From: Saccharothrix sp. | Lineage (GTDB): Bacteria > Actinomycetota > Actinomycetes > Mycobacteriales > Pseudonocardiaceae | Direction: 5' to 3' | DNA: 64,000 bases | Assembly (NCBI RefSeq): GCF_031180885.1 | Contig: NZ_JAPSLK010000001.1 | Location: forward strand, 337,104-401,103 | Shown here: positions 9,167 through 18,204 of the stretch, piece after piece | Numbering within the stretch: position 1 is the first letter of the stretch | Layout of the letters: each line of letters begins with the position of its first letter | The notes under the pieces: generated by a model | Seen by the model: only the letters and a program-made list of their open reading frames with translations | Database searches by the model: none | Told to the model about the DNA's origin: nothing | Translations under genes and position numbers: made by a program

Positions 9167-9680
9167 GCGTTTCCGGCCCGTCGGACACTGGCTCGGGCAG
9201 CCGTCACACGACGACGCTCGCGACCCCGTGTTCATCCGGCAAACAACCGGAGAACCGCGCGAACCGTTCAGCTCTTCACGTGACGGCGGTTGACACGCCG
9301 TGATCACCCAGTTTGACTGCTGGTGGAGCCGCACTTGTCGGAGTGCCGCAACCCGGGGGTTGGCGTAATGATTTCCGACCGTTCGATGGCGGTGCCCGAA
9401 AACTCGCGGGCACCGATCGACACCCAGATCCACGCGCATCGATGCGTCGACCTCTGCCGCGCTGGTGCAGATCGCACTCACCGCCGGGTGAGCGCTCAAT
9501 AGCGGCGCGCGCCGAGGTTCACAGCTTTCCACACACTTCCGTTCAAGCGGCCGGGGATTCATTTCCAGGCCGCCATGCGGCGCGCCCAAAAGCCGAAGGG
9601 AACCCATGGCGAGGAAATGGGCGGCACGCAGGGCAAGGTGTTCCTGACCGGCACGCCGGTCCGCCTGGAGGCGCTGCCGA
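9167..9680. other. Intergenic region without a supported gene
   Basis: About 510 bp between the ponA terminator and the next candidate coding region. Open frames exist on both strands but none shows a recognisable domain or a convincing start. A TTGACA at 9290-9295 could be a -35 element but no clear -10 follows at the right distance. Confidence 0.4.
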
Positions 9681-10019
9681 GTGCACCGGCTCGACGTGCC
9701 CGCGAACGCACAGGTGTCCACCCTCGGCGAGTCCGCCGTGACCGGCGTTCGCGCCGCGCGGTACGCCGAAGGGGCGCGCCCCCCGGCCGTGCGCTTGGCC
9801 GGAGCCGCGGGAGCAGTCGTTTTGGCCGCGGCCGGGCTCCTGGCGGGCAGCGGCACGGCCAACGCGGCCGTGTGGAAGTGCGCCACCGGCGGGTGGTGCA
9901 CCAGCGGGTCTACAGCTCGCCCGTCTGGAGTCCCTCCCGGTGCACACCAACGGCGGGCTCGGCACCGGCTTTCGGGGCGGACCGGCTCGCTTCACGCCAC
10001 GCGCACCTCGTGGCCGTAG
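9681..10019 (+). CDS. Possible small secreted protein, perhaps frameshifted
   Basis: A 112-residue frame from a GTG. Its middle has a hydrophobic segment ending in GTANA-A, a good signal peptidase site, followed by a short Trp/Cys-containing start of a mature part (WKCATGGWC). The rest becomes Arg-rich and unlike a secreted protein, suggesting a frameshift or a decayed gene. No family is recognised and the start is uncertain; it overlaps nothing else. Confidence 0.3.
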   Translation: MHRLDVPANAQVSTLGESAVTGVRAARYAEGARPPAVRLAGAAGAVVLAAAGLLAGSGTANAAVWKCATGGWCTSGSTARPSGVPPGAHQRRARHRLSGRTGSLHATRTSWP

Positions 10020-10029
10020 CATCCGGCAC

Positions 10030-11577
10030 GTGGCCAGCCCATCACAGCACACGGACGACGACGACACGGACTCGCTCAGCCCGGCGGAGCGGGTCTACCC
10101 GACGTGGACCGAGCCGCTGGCGCGGGCTGCCGCGCGGCCGTTCGGGGGGCCGGTGGGGCGGCACGCGTCGGTGGGGCGGCAGTGGTTCTGGACGCCGTTG
10201 CGGGTCATCCTGCTGTTGGGCGTGTTGACGCTCGCGCTCGCCTACCTGCAGAAGTCGCCGTGCGTGCAGCAGTACGTCGACACCAACGGGGTGGTGCAGC
10301 TCGACTGGCGGGGCAGCAAGCAGTTCACCGCCATGTGCTACTCGGACACCGTGCCGCTGTACACGGCGGAGCGGTTGGACAAGCCGGGCACGTTCCCCTA
10401 CAAGACGTCGTGGATCGACGACGAGGGCAAGCCCACCGCGCACGTCCGGTACATGGAGTACCCGGTGGTGACGGGGCTGTTCCAGTGGCTCAACGCGCGC
10501 ATGGCGCAGGGCTGGACCCGGATCGCCGAGAGCGGCTGGCTGCCGAACCCGATGACGGTGATCGTGTACTTCGACATCACCGCGCTGTGGCTGGCCTTCG
10601 CGTGGCTGGTGACCACCTACGCGGTGGCCCGACTGGCGCGCCAGCGGGTGTGGGACGCGGCCATCGTCGCCGTGTCGCCCTTGGTCGTCGTGCACGCGTT
10701 CACCAACTTCGACACCCTGGCGACCGCCTTCGCCACGGCGGGCATGCTGGCGTGGGCGCGCAAGAAACCCGTGCTCGCGGGCGTCCTGCTCGGGTTGGGC
10801 GGCGCGGCGAAGCTGTACCCGTTGTTCCTGCTCGGACCGTTGCTGCTGCTGTGCTGGCGGGCGGACAAGATGCGCGCCGGGCTCACCACGCTGGGCACCA
10901 CCCTGTTCACGTGGGCGGCGGTGAACGCGCCGATCGCGATCCTGTACCCGGCGGGCTGGCGCGAGTTCTTCCGGCTGAACACCGAGCGCGGGGTCGACCC
11001 GGACTCGCTCTACAACGTGGTCGCCCAGTGGACCGACTGGAAGGGCTTCGACCCGGGCCTGGTGCAGGGTCAGGCGCCCGAGGTGCTCAACACCGTGAGC
11101 GCGGTCCTGTTCCTGATCTGCTGCGCCGCCATCGGCTTCGTCGCGCTGTCCGCGCCGACCCGGCCGCGCCTGGCGCAGCTCGCGTTCCTGGTGGTGGCGG
11201 CGTTCCTGCTGACGAACAAGGTGTGGAGCCCGCAGTACTCGCTGTGGCTGGTGCCGCTGGCGGTCCTCGCGCTGCCGCGTTGGCGGCTGCTCCTGGCGTG
11301 GATGACGGTGGACGCCCTGGTCTGGGTGCCGCGCATGTTCTTCTACCTGGGCGTGGACAACAAGGGCCTGCCGATCGACTGGTTCCTGGGCGCGGTGGTG
11401 GTGCGGGACGTCGCGGTGGTCGTGCTGTGCGTGTTCATCGTGCGCGAGATCTACCGGCCGGCGCAGGACCTGGTGCGCAGGGCGGGCGACGACGACCCGT
11501 GCGGCGGCTTCCTCGACGGCGCTCCGGACAAACGGGTCCTCCGCTTCGGCCGCCGCGCACCGGCTCACGCGGCCTAG
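10030..11577 (+). CDS. GT87 family polyprenyl-phosphomannose-dependent mannosyltransferase-like membrane protein
   Basis: A 515-residue polytopic protein with about ten hydrophobic helices and the pattern of DUF2029/GT87 enzymes: the first periplasmic loop contains CYSDTVPLY, then YMEYPVVTGL, AKLYPLFLLGP and SPQYSLWLVPL near the C-terminus. Family members add mannose from a lipid donor to envelope glycolipids such as lipomannan. It sits where Rv0051 lies relative to ponA in mycobacteria. The start GTG lacks a strong Shine-Dalgarno site. A second, divergent relative is encoded on the other strand at 12811-14196. Confidence 0.88.
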   Translation: MASPSQHTDDDDTDSLSPAERVYPTWTEPLARAAARPFGGPVGRHASVGRQWFWTPLRVILLLGVLTLALAYLQKSPCVQQYVDTNGVVQLDWRGSKQFTAMCYSDTVPLYTAERLDKPGTFPYKTSWIDDEGKPTAHVRYMEYPVVTGLFQWLNARMAQGWTRIAESGWLPNPMTVIVYFDITALWLAFAWLVTTYAVARLARQRVWDAAIVAVSPLVVVHAFTNFDTLATAFATAGMLAWARKKPVLAGVLLGLGGAAKLYPLFLLGPLLLLCWRADKMRAGLTTLGTTLFTWAAVNAPIAILYPAGWREFFRLNTERGVDPDSLYNVVAQWTDWKGFDPGLVQGQAPEVLNTVSAVLFLICCAAIGFVALSAPTRPRLAQLAFLVVAAFLLTNKVWSPQYSLWLVPLAVLALPRWRLLLAWMTVDALVWVPRMFFYLGVDNKGLPIDWFLGAVVVRDVAVVVLCVFIVREIYRPAQDLVRRAGDDDPCGGFLDGAPDKRVLRFGRRAPAHAA

Positions 11578-11621
11578 CGGCACGCTCTTCCGCCCTTTTG
11601 CGGAATTGCCGAGCACATTCA

Positions 11622-11741
11622 CGAGCATCAGGCGCCGCTCTGCTGTGCAGTGAGGACAAGCCACACCACTGCCACCGCAGGTTGGTCGCGGAGCACCTGG
11701 CGCGCCGGTGGGACGACGTCACGGTGGAGCATTTGGTCTGA
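11622..11741 (+). pseudogene. DUF488 family gene remnant
   Basis: About 39 in-frame codons ending in TGA read as the C-terminal end of a DUF488 protein: ALLCSEDKPHHCHRRLVAEHL. This Cys-His signature and the following Trp/Asp-rich end are characteristic of that family, but the N-terminal two thirds and any start are missing. A weak 6-bp hairpin (TTCCGC/GCGGAA, 11588-11605) just before it may terminate the GT87 gene. Confidence 0.65.
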
Positions 11742-11792
11742 GCGATCGGAGAAGTTCTGCCGTGTAGACGGCCGAGTGGCCGCGGTGGCAAG

Positions 11793-12179
11793 TCAGCGGT
11801 CGGTCAGGCGGCGGACCAGTTTCAGGGCGGACCAGGTCTCGTCGACCGCGCACACCTTCACGTCGACCAGGCCGTGCGCCAGGGCGTGGTCGCGGACGCC
11901 GTTCTCGTCCAGGTCCGTGGGCACGCCCGACGACTTCTTCGGCCAGGAGATCCACAGCGCGCCCGCCGTGGTCATCCGGGCCACCGAGGCGTCCCACTGG
12001 CGGATCAGGGCGGCTCGGTCCGGGCAGAACACGAGCTGGACGTCGTACGGGTCGCGGCCCGCCCTCCGGTGGAACGGGCAGTCCAGGCCGAAGTCCTTCG
12101 GGGAACCCGCCAGCAGGACCCGGTGACCCGGCTTGACGCCCAGCTTCACGTGCAGGGGCTTGCCCGAATACCCGGTCAC
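11793..12179 (-). CDS. DUF3052 family protein
   Basis: A 128-residue protein with the DUF3052 signature: GYSGKPLHVKLGVKPGHRV at the start and ALWISWPKKSSGV in the middle, ending in WSALKLVRR. Function is unknown; relatives are common in actinobacteria. The GTG start overlaps the stop of the upstream methyltransferase (GTGA), so it is the last gene of a translationally coupled run nfo-GT87-methyltransferase-DUF3052. Confidence 0.88.
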   Translation of the reverse strand: MTGYSGKPLHVKLGVKPGHRVLLAGSPKDFGLDCPFHRRAGRDPYDVQLVFCPDRAALIRQWDASVARMTTAGALWISWPKKSSGVPTDLDENGVRDHALAHGLVDVKVCAVDETWSALKLVRRLTDR

Positions 12180-12814
12180 CGCCGCACCAGGACGTAGGCC
12201 TGCGGGGTCTTCTCGTACTCCTCCAGCGGCTCGCGGACCAGGGTCGTGTGCGGGGTGAAGCCCGCCCCGGCCAGGTCCGCCGCCACCTTGTCCACGTTCA
12301 GCCGGTACGCCATCGCGTCGAGACCGCTGTGCCCGTACGCCTCGGTGATGTGCTTGGCCTCGTCACCCACCTGGAACCCGAGCAGCAGGTGCCCGCCCGG
12401 CGCCAGGACGCGGTGGAACTCGGCGAACACGGCCGGGTGCTCGGCCGGCGGGACGTGGATGACCGAGTACCACGCCACCAGGCCGCCCAGCGAGCCGTCC
12501 GGCAGGTCCAGAGCCGTCATGGAACCGACCTCGAACCGCACGTCCGGGTGGGTCCGGCGGGCGATCGCGACCATCTCCGGCGACAGGTCGACGCCGAACA
12601 CGTCCAGGCCCAGCGCCGCCAGGTGACCGGTGATCCGCCCCGGACCGCAGCCGACGTCCGCCACCCGCCCGGTCACCAGCTCGGCGAACGCGCCCAGCAT
12701 GGCCCGGTCCAGGACGCTGCCCGCCCGGTTCTCGGCCAGCACGTCCTTGAGCGCTTCGTGGTAGGACTCGGCGACCGTGTCGTAAGCGGCACGGGTGGGT
12801 TCGAGGAAGGTCAC
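12176..12814 (-). CDS. Class I SAM-dependent methyltransferase
   Basis: A 212-residue methyltransferase. The SAM-binding motif VADVGCGPGRITGHL is near residue 50, followed by GVDLSPEM, the acidic-loop residues and an HRVLAPGGHLLLGF post-motif. This is the Methyltransf_11/25 fold; substrate unknown. Its GTG start overlaps the stop of the GT87 gene by the GTGA arrangement, and its stop overlaps the next start, so the genes are coupled. Confidence 0.9.
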   Translation of the reverse strand: MTFLEPTRAAYDTVAESYHEALKDVLAENRAGSVLDRAMLGAFAELVTGRVADVGCGPGRITGHLAALGLDVFGVDLSPEMVAIARRTHPDVRFEVGSMTALDLPDGSLGGLVAWYSVIHVPPAEHPAVFAEFHRVLAPGGHLLLGFQVGDEAKHITEAYGHSGLDAMAYRLNVDKVAADLAGAGFTPHTTLVREPLEEYEKTPQAYVLVRR

Positions 12815-14196
12815 GAAGCCACTTTAGGCAGGAAGCGCACGCGTTCGGGGAAGGTCACCCGGGCTTTCAGGAACACGACGAACAACGCCACCAGCAGCGC
12901 CGCCCGCCCCCACACGCCGATCACCACGGCCTGCGCGGAGAACCCGTCGTAGATGCCCGACGGCTGGGCGAACTCGATCGCGTAGTACCAGCGGAAGATC
13001 CCGATGCCCATCGCGAGGTCGGCCGCGAAGTACGCGAACGCCCAGCCCAGCGGCACCCGCAGCAGCACGAACATCGGCACCAGCCACAGCGTGTACTGCG
13101 GCGAGTGGACCTTGTGCAGCAGCAGGAACCCGCACAGCATGGCCGCCGACACCGGCACCCACGGGTACACGCCGTCGCGCTGGAACCGCCGCCAGCCCAG
13201 CCAGCACGCCAGCGCGAACGACGCCAGGATGCCCACCGGCGACAGCACGCTGACCACGCCCTGCATGGTCTCGTCGGCCATGAACGGCCGCATCGACCAG
13301 AACCAGATCGAGTTGGTCGTGATGTCCACGCGCCGCAGCTGCTGGAACGTGAACGACGCCTGCCAGCCCTCGAAGCCTGCGATCGCGAACGGCAGGTTGA
13401 CCAGCACCACCGTGACGATCGAGGCGAACGCGACCTTCACCGCGCCCGCGACGTCGTACCGCTCGCGGTTCTTCAGGCCCTCGTGCCCGCCGGTCAGCAC
13501 GTACAGGCACAGCGGCAGCACGAACGCCGCCGGGTAGATCTTGAACGCGAAGCCCAGGCCGAGCAGGACCGACGCCACCACGGCCCGGTCCACCAGCGGT
13601 TTCGGCGTCCGCCCCCACCCCCGGTGCACCACGTAGACCGCGGCGACCGCGCAGAACACGACCGGCAGGTCCCAGTTGTGGAACGCGTAGAGCACCATCG
13701 GCGGGCCGACCGCCCACAGCAGCGCCCGCCACCGGCTGAGCTTGCCCAGCAGCCACGCCGTCGCCAGCCCGAACGGGGCCATCAGCAACGCGCTGAACAG
13801 CAGGAACGCCGCGTCGGTGTGGGCGAAGATCGCGCCCGCCCAGATCAGCAGGCCGGTCAGCACCGGGTACTCGACGGTGCCGCCGATCAGCACGCCCTTG
13901 CTGTTGATGCTGCCGTGCACGTACGGGAAGACGTGCCGGTCGACGTCCCGGCCGATCCACAGGTGCTGGATGTCGGAGTAGCAGACCTCGGACTTGTTGC
14001 GCTCCTCGTAGTCCGGCGCGCTGCGGCCCCACTGGTCGAACTCCGGGCCGGTGCAGCGGTCCTTGTTGGCGAACCCGAGCAGCAGCGTCACCCCGCACAG
14101 GAGGACCAGCGCGGCCAGCGCGGCCCGGCCGAGCCGGTGCGACCGCTCCCCGCGCGCCCGCTCGGGCACGGCCGACACCTCCCGCGTCACGCTCAT
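12811..14196 (-). CDS. GT87 family mannosyltransferase-like membrane protein (second copy)
   Basis: A 461-residue polytopic membrane protein related to the one at 10030-11577. It shares CYSDIQHLW in the first loop, GTVEYPVLTGLL, AFKIYPAAFVLPL and SPQYTLWLVPM. A putative lipid-linked sugar donor is used outside the membrane. The ATG overlaps the nfo stop (ATGA). The pair flanks a region with a DUF488 remnant, and the two are diverged enough to suggest an old duplication or separate origins rather than a recent copy. Confidence 0.87.
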   Translation of the reverse strand: MSVTREVSAVPERARGERSHRLGRAALAALVLLCGVTLLLGFANKDRCTGPEFDQWGRSAPDYEERNKSEVCYSDIQHLWIGRDVDRHVFPYVHGSINSKGVLIGGTVEYPVLTGLLIWAGAIFAHTDAAFLLFSALLMAPFGLATAWLLGKLSRWRALLWAVGPPMVLYAFHNWDLPVVFCAVAAVYVVHRGWGRTPKPLVDRAVVASVLLGLGFAFKIYPAAFVLPLCLYVLTGGHEGLKNRERYDVAGAVKVAFASIVTVVLVNLPFAIAGFEGWQASFTFQQLRRVDITTNSIWFWSMRPFMADETMQGVVSVLSPVGILASFALACWLGWRRFQRDGVYPWVPVSAAMLCGFLLLHKVHSPQYTLWLVPMFVLLRVPLGWAFAYFAADLAMGIGIFRWYYAIEFAQPSGIYDGFSAQAVVIGVWGRAALLVALFVVFLKARVTFPERVRFLPKVAS

Positions 14197-14963
14197 CGGC
14201 CCAGGTGCTCGCGGAGGAACGCGATGTCCTCCGCCTGCCCTTCGTCCGGTGTCTCCACCAGCGCCGGCGACCCGGCCGCGGCGACCACCGCGACCAACTG
14301 CTCCGGGTCGATCGTGCCGGTGGCGATGTTGGCGTGCCGGTCGCGGCTGGAGCCGAACTCGTCGCGCGAGCTGTTGAGGTGGACCAGGTCGATGCGGCCG
14401 GTGATGGCCTTCACCCGGTCGACGATGCCCACCAGGTCCTCGCCGGAGGCGAACGCGTGGCAGGTGTCCAGGCAGAACCCGGCGTCGAACTCGCCCACCG
14501 CGTCCCACAGCCGGGCGAGCATGTCGAACGTGCGGGCCATGGCGTTCTCGCCGCCCGCGGTGTTCTCGATCAGGATCGGCACCGCGAACCCGCCCTCGGC
14601 GGCCTGCCGCTCGAACATCTTCCGCCAGTTCGCGATGCCCTCGGCCGGGTCGTCGCCCTTGCCGACGTGGCCGCCGTGCACGATCAGGCCCTTCGCGCCG
14701 ACCTTGGCCGCGCCCTCGGCGTGCTGGAGGACCATCTTGCGGGACGGGATGCGGATGCGGTTGTTCAGCGACGCCACGTTGGCCAGGTAGGGCGCGTGGA
14801 TGAAGACGTCGAGGTCCGAGGCCAGCAGGCCCTCGGTCTGGGGGTGCGGCTTGGGCGCCTTCCACCCCTGCGGGTCGGCGAGGAAGAACTGGACGACTTC
14901 GGCCCCGCGAGCAGCCGCGGCGCCCAGCGGGTCGTCGTCGCGGACGTGGGCCCCGATGCGCAT
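14193..14963 (-). CDS. nfo: Deoxyribonuclease IV (endonuclease IV, AP endonuclease)
   Basis: A 256-residue TIM-barrel enzyme that cleaves abasic sites in base excision repair. Metal-ligand motifs are visible: HAPYLANVAS, IENTAGGENAM, FCLDTCHAFASGE and HLNSSRDEFGSSRDRHANIATG (three-zinc site of His, Glu and Asp residues). Length is slightly below the E. coli Nfo (285). It is the first gene of a four-gene overlapping run; the link of a repair enzyme to the mannosyltransferase and methyltransferase is likely positional. Confidence 0.92.
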   Translation of the reverse strand: MRIGAHVRDDDPLGAAAARGAEVVQFFLADPQGWKAPKPHPQTEGLLASDLDVFIHAPYLANVASLNNRIRIPSRKMVLQHAEGAAKVGAKGLIVHGGHVGKGDDPAEGIANWRKMFERQAAEGGFAVPILIENTAGGENAMARTFDMLARLWDAVGEFDAGFCLDTCHAFASGEDLVGIVDRVKAITGRIDLVHLNSSRDEFGSSRDRHANIATGTIDPEQLVAVVAAAGSPALVETPDEGQAEDIAFLREHLGR

Positions 14964-15113
14964 GGTTGTGCAGAGTAGCCGGGTGCTGCAACGAGTCAGG
15001 AGCCGACGCCGATACGGGTTTTGTGAAAAGAGCGCATGACTCGCGTCACCCGAAGGCCTTACGCTCGTTACTTGTAAGTAGGTAACGGCGTGGGGCACGG
15101 CAGGAGGACAGCC

Positions 15114-16100
15114 ATGCGGACCCGACTCACCCGGCTGTTGGGCGCGGCGGCCGTGGTGCTCGCGGTCGCGGCGACCGGCTCGGGCACCGCGCAGGCGGCC
15201 GAGCCGGTGGTGGTCGGCAGTTGCGCGACGAGCGTCCAGGGTGCTCCCGGCACGCCCGTGTCGCTGAGCCCCGGCGCCGTGGTGCAGCCGATCACCGACC
15301 TGATCCGGGCGATCCCGCTGCTCGGGCCGCCCCTCGCGGAGCCGTTCAAGACGACGTTCAACGCCCTGCCGCCGATCCCGATCGGGGCCATCCCCACCGG
15401 GTCGGGCGTCATCACCGGCGGGCACATCGCCAACCAGGTCAACGCCGAGCTGAACAAGATCCCGCTGCTCGGGCCGGTCATCACCACGCTGACCGGCCGG
15501 GTGCAGGAGACCCTGACCAAGCTCTGCGGCGTGACCGTGACCGGCGTGAACGCGGCGGCGGCCCCCGTCCAGGACGGGTCGAAGGCGGTCGCGGACACCT
15601 CCCAGCAGGTCGTCGGCCAGGTCCTGCCCGGCTCCCAGCCCGGTCAACCGGGCACGGGACAGCCGGGGACGGGCCAGCCCGGCACCGGCCAGCCCGGTGG
15701 CCAGCCGGGGACCCAGCCCGGCGGTGGTGAGAACGGCTTCACCCCCGTCGGCGGTGTGGGCGGGTTGGACCTGCCGCTGTACGGCAGCAACCCGTTCAGC
15801 GGGAACTTCGGCCGCGTGCCGCTGTTCAGCTACGGCTCGCTGCCGTTCGCGATGCCCGGCCGGTTCTCCCCGTCGCCGGGCATCCGTTACGGCGGGAACG
15901 TCACCGGCTACCGCCCCGGCTACGGCCTGCCGACCCCGTCCAACGACGGCGTCCAGACCGCCGGCCGCGCCCAGGCCCTGCCGGGTGGCGGCGGTCTCGG
16001 CGGCGGTGTGGCGGCCCCGGTGCTGCTGGCGGTGTTGATGCTCTCCTTCGTGACAGGTGCTCTAGTAAGGACCTGGGTGCTCAGGCGCGCGGTCGCCTGA
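15114..16100 (+). CDS. Secreted, membrane-anchored Gly/Pro-repeat protein
   Basis: A 328-residue surface protein. A signal peptide (MRTRLTRLLGAAAVVLAV... ending near TAQAAEP) is followed by a hydrophobic mature domain with two similar IPLLGP segments and two Cys, a short collagen-like stretch of repeated GQPGT units (about residues 180-205), a Gly/Tyr/Phe-rich region and a final TM helix with a short Arg-containing tail. No LPXTG is seen. AGGAGG lies 6 nt upstream. An inverted repeat (GTTAC...GTAAC, 15067-15086) lies in the probable promoter. Function unknown; a wall-spanning or surface role is inferred. Confidence 0.75.
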   Translation: MRTRLTRLLGAAAVVLAVAATGSGTAQAAEPVVVGSCATSVQGAPGTPVSLSPGAVVQPITDLIRAIPLLGPPLAEPFKTTFNALPPIPIGAIPTGSGVITGGHIANQVNAELNKIPLLGPVITTLTGRVQETLTKLCGVTVTGVNAAAAPVQDGSKAVADTSQQVVGQVLPGSQPGQPGTGQPGTGQPGTGQPGGQPGTQPGGGENGFTPVGGVGGLDLPLYGSNPFSGNFGRVPLFSYGSLPFAMPGRFSPSPGIRYGGNVTGYRPGYGLPTPSNDGVQTAGRAQALPGGGGLGGGVAAPVLLAVLMLSFVTGALVRTWVLRRAVA

Positions 16101-16113
16101 CCCGCGAGGCCGC

Positions 16114-16218
16114 GTCGGCTTGTCGCGTCGCCTTTTCCGACGATCATGCTTTCGATCGGCGAAACGCGGCGTGACGAGCCGACCTCCAGGCGGACTCGCC
16201 GCGACGCCGGAGGCGGCG
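16114..16218. repeat. Hairpin dispersed repeat, copy 1
   Basis: A 70-bp imperfect hairpin (outer arms GTCGGC/GCCGAC, inner GATC...GATC loop) followed by a 35-bp Gly/Cys-rich tail with its own short hairpin (AGGCGG...GGAGGCGGCG). The same arrangement with high identity occurs at 29983-30090. It lies between the secreted protein gene and rpsF. See the other copy for details. Confidence 0.8.
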
Positions 16219-16348
16219 CAATCGAGCACGGCCCCCGGCGGCACGGCCCCCGGGGGCCTCCTGCTAGCCTTCCCGGGTTGCTGACGCGACGACCCTCCTG
16301 CCACGGAACGTCCGTGGCCGCCGAGTCCACAGGAGGTGAGTGGTCTTC

Positions 16349-16645
16349 ATGCGTCATTACGAAGTGATGGTCATCCTGGACCCCAGTCTCGACGAGCGCA
16401 CCATCGCGCCGTCGCTCGACACGTTCCTCAACGTCATCCGCACCAGCGGTGGCAACGTGGAGAAGGTCGACGTGTGGGGCAAGCGCCGGTTGAGCTTCGA
16501 GATCAACAAGAACACCGAGGGCATCTACGCGGTGCTCGACCTGACCTCGACCCCGGACGCGGTGAAGGAGCTGGACCGCCAGCTCGGCCTGCAGGAGACG
16601 GTGCTGCGGACCAAGGTCCTGCGCCGCGAGCCCGCCAAGGCTTAG
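16349..16645 (+). CDS. rpsF: 30S ribosomal protein S6
   Basis: A 98-residue S6 protein with the typical start [19 protein letters not shown] and the C-terminal [10 protein letters not shown]. It binds S18 and 16S rRNA in the platform of the 30S subunit. The ATG at 16349 is chosen by homology; AGGAGG is 12 nt upstream, and an alternative GTG at 16340 is too close. First gene of the conserved rpsF-ssb-rpsR-rplI operon. Confidence 0.97.
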   Translation: MRHYEVMVILDPSLDERTIAPSLDTFLNVIRTSGGNVEKVDVWGKRRLSFEINKNTEGIYAVLDLTSTPDAVKELDRQLGLQETVLRTKVLRREPAKA

Positions 16646-16656
16646 GAGTCCTCCAC

Positions 16657-17154
16657 ATGGCAGGCGAGACGACGATCACGGTGGTCGGGAACCTGACCGC
16701 CGATCCGGAACTCCGCTTCACCCAGTCGGGTGCCGCGGTGGCGAGCTTCACGGTCGCCTCCACGCCCCGCACCTTCGACCGCCAGTCCGGCGAGTGGAAG
16801 GACGGGGAGGCGCTGTTCCTGCGGTGCAACGTGTGGCGGCAGGTCGCGGAGAACGTGGCCGAGTCGCTCACCCGCGGCTCGCGCGTGCTCGTGACCGGGC
16901 GCCTGCGCCAGCGTTCCTTCGAGACGAAGGAAGGCGAGAAGCGCACCGTCATCGAGCTGGAGGTCGACGAGATCGGCCCCTCGCTGCGGTACGCGACCGC
17001 GAAGGTCAACAAGGTGAGCCGGGGTGACGGCGGCGGCGGCTTCGGCGGCGGCGGCGGTCAGTCCCGCGGCGGTGGCGCTCCGGTGGACGACCCGTGGGGC
17101 TCCGCGCCCCCGGCGGGCTCCGGCGGCGGCTTCTCCGACGAGCCCCCCTTCTAG
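16657..17154 (+). CDS. ssb: Single-stranded DNA-binding protein
   Basis: A 165-residue SSB. The OB fold covers residues 1-115 ([45 protein letters not shown]), followed by a Gly-rich linker and the conserved acidic tip SDEPPF that recruits partner proteins. It protects single-stranded DNA in replication and repair. Located 11 nt after rpsF. Confidence 0.97.
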   Translation: MAGETTITVVGNLTADPELRFTQSGAAVASFTVASTPRTFDRQSGEWKDGEALFLRCNVWRQVAENVAESLTRGSRVLVTGRLRQRSFETKEGEKRTVIELEVDEIGPSLRYATAKVNKVSRGDGGGGFGGGGGQSRGGGAPVDDPWGSAPPAGSGGGFSDEPPF

Positions 17155-17199
17155 ACCCGCACCCCCCTTCACTTCACCGCTTCATCCAGGAGTACCCAC

Positions 17200-17439
17200 A
17201 TGGCCAAGCCGCCTGTGCGCAAGCCCAAGAAGAAGGTCTGCGCCTTCTGCAAGGACCGCAACGCCAACCTGATCGACTACAAGGACACGACCCTGCTGCG
17301 GAAGTACATCTCCGACCGCGGCAAGATCCGTGCCCGCCGGGTCACCGGCAACTGCTCCCAGCACCAGCGCGACGTCGCCGTGGCCGTGAAGAACGCCCGC
17401 GAGATGGCGCTGCTGCCCTACACCTCGACCGCTCGCTGA
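17200..17439 (+). CDS. rpsR: 30S ribosomal protein S18 (zinc-ribbon type)
   Basis: A 79-residue S18. It carries CAFC near the N-terminus and NCSQHQ downstream, the Cys/His set of the zinc-binding (C+) form, which suggests a zinc-independent paralogue may exist elsewhere. The core [16 protein letters not shown] is typical. In the operon between ssb and rplI. Confidence 0.97.
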   Translation: MAKPPVRKPKKKVCAFCKDRNANLIDYKDTTLLRKYISDRGKIRARRVTGNCSQHQRDVAVAVKNAREMALLPYTSTAR

Positions 17440-17455
17440 GAAAGGGGGACACACC

Positions 17456-17911
17456 GTGAAGCTCATCCTCACCGCTGACGTCAGCGGCCTCGGTGGCCCC
17501 GGCGACATCGTCGAGGTCAAGGACGGCTACGGCCGCAACTACCTGCTGCCCCGCGGCCTGGCGATCGTCGCCACCAAGGGCGCGGCCAAGCAGGTCGAGG
17601 TCATCCGCCGTGCGCAGGAGACCCGCCGGGTCCGCGACCTGGACCACGCCAAGGAGATCAAGGCCGCGCTCGAGGGCCTCGGCTCCGTGACGCTCAAGGC
17701 CAAGGCCGCCGTCGGCTCCAAGAAGCTGTTCGGCTCGGTCACCACGTCCGACGTCGTGTCCGCGGTCCGCTCCGCGGGCGGCCCGACGCTGGACAAGCGC
17801 GCCGTCGAGATCGCCGGCCACATCAAGACCCTGGGCAAGCACACGGTCGCCGTGCGCCTGCACCCCGAGGTCACGGTGTCGCTGGCCGTCGAGGTCGCCG
17901 CCGCGAACTGA
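17456..17911 (+). CDS. rplI: 50S ribosomal protein L9
   Basis: A 151-residue L9: N-terminal domain [26 protein letters not shown], a long central helix, and the C-terminal domain with FGSVTTSDV. It binds 23S rRNA at the base of the L1 stalk. The GTG start has AAAGGGGG upstream. Confidence 0.97.
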   Translation: MKLILTADVSGLGGPGDIVEVKDGYGRNYLLPRGLAIVATKGAAKQVEVIRRAQETRRVRDLDHAKEIKAALEGLGSVTLKAKAAVGSKKLFGSVTTSDVVSAVRSAGGPTLDKRAVEIAGHIKTLGKHTVAVRLHPEVTVSLAVEVAAAN

Positions 17912-17928
17912 CGTTCGCCGCTTTCGAG

Positions 17929-17966
17929 AGGCGCCGTCCGACCGGTACTCCGGACGGGCGGCGCCT
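17929..17966. terminator. Hairpin terminator after rplI
   Basis: An inverted repeat with arms AGGCGCCGTCCG and CGGACGG...GGCGCCT (one small bulge) begins 17 nt after the L9 stop. Confidence 0.65.
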
Positions 17967-17979
17967 TCGCACGTCCGGC

Positions 17980-18204
17980 TGTGGACAACCCGGTGTGACA
18001 GCCCGTGCGCGACACGCCGTAGACGCGGTTACACGCGACACGCCGAAGGTGTGACGAAGGACTTTTCCACATCTCTATCCACAGGGTCTGACGTGGGAAA
18101 ACTTCTGTCATGGCCGGAGTTGTACCCAGGTTGTCCACAGCTTTCCCCGGCGTTGTGGCCAACCCGCCGGAACCATCCCCAAGCTGTCCACCGGTCTGTC
18201 CCCA
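17980..18204. promoter_or_regulatory. Cluster of DnaA-box sequences upstream of dnaB
   Basis: Two exact actinobacterial DnaA boxes TTGTCCACA occur, one on the minus strand (17980-17988) and one on the plus strand (18131-18139). TTTTCCACA (18063-18071) and CTATCCACA (18075-18083) are close matches, and two weaker ones (18184, 18196) follow. The 400-bp gap between rplI and dnaB holds no gene. DnaA binding could regulate dnaB or titrate DnaA; this is inference. Confidence 0.65.

Noticed and set aside
14193..15647. Long minus-strand frame extending upstream of nfo across the secreted protein gene
   Set aside because: Its first 230 residues are the antisense of the plus-strand secreted protein; the nfo protein begins at MRIGAHVRDDDP.
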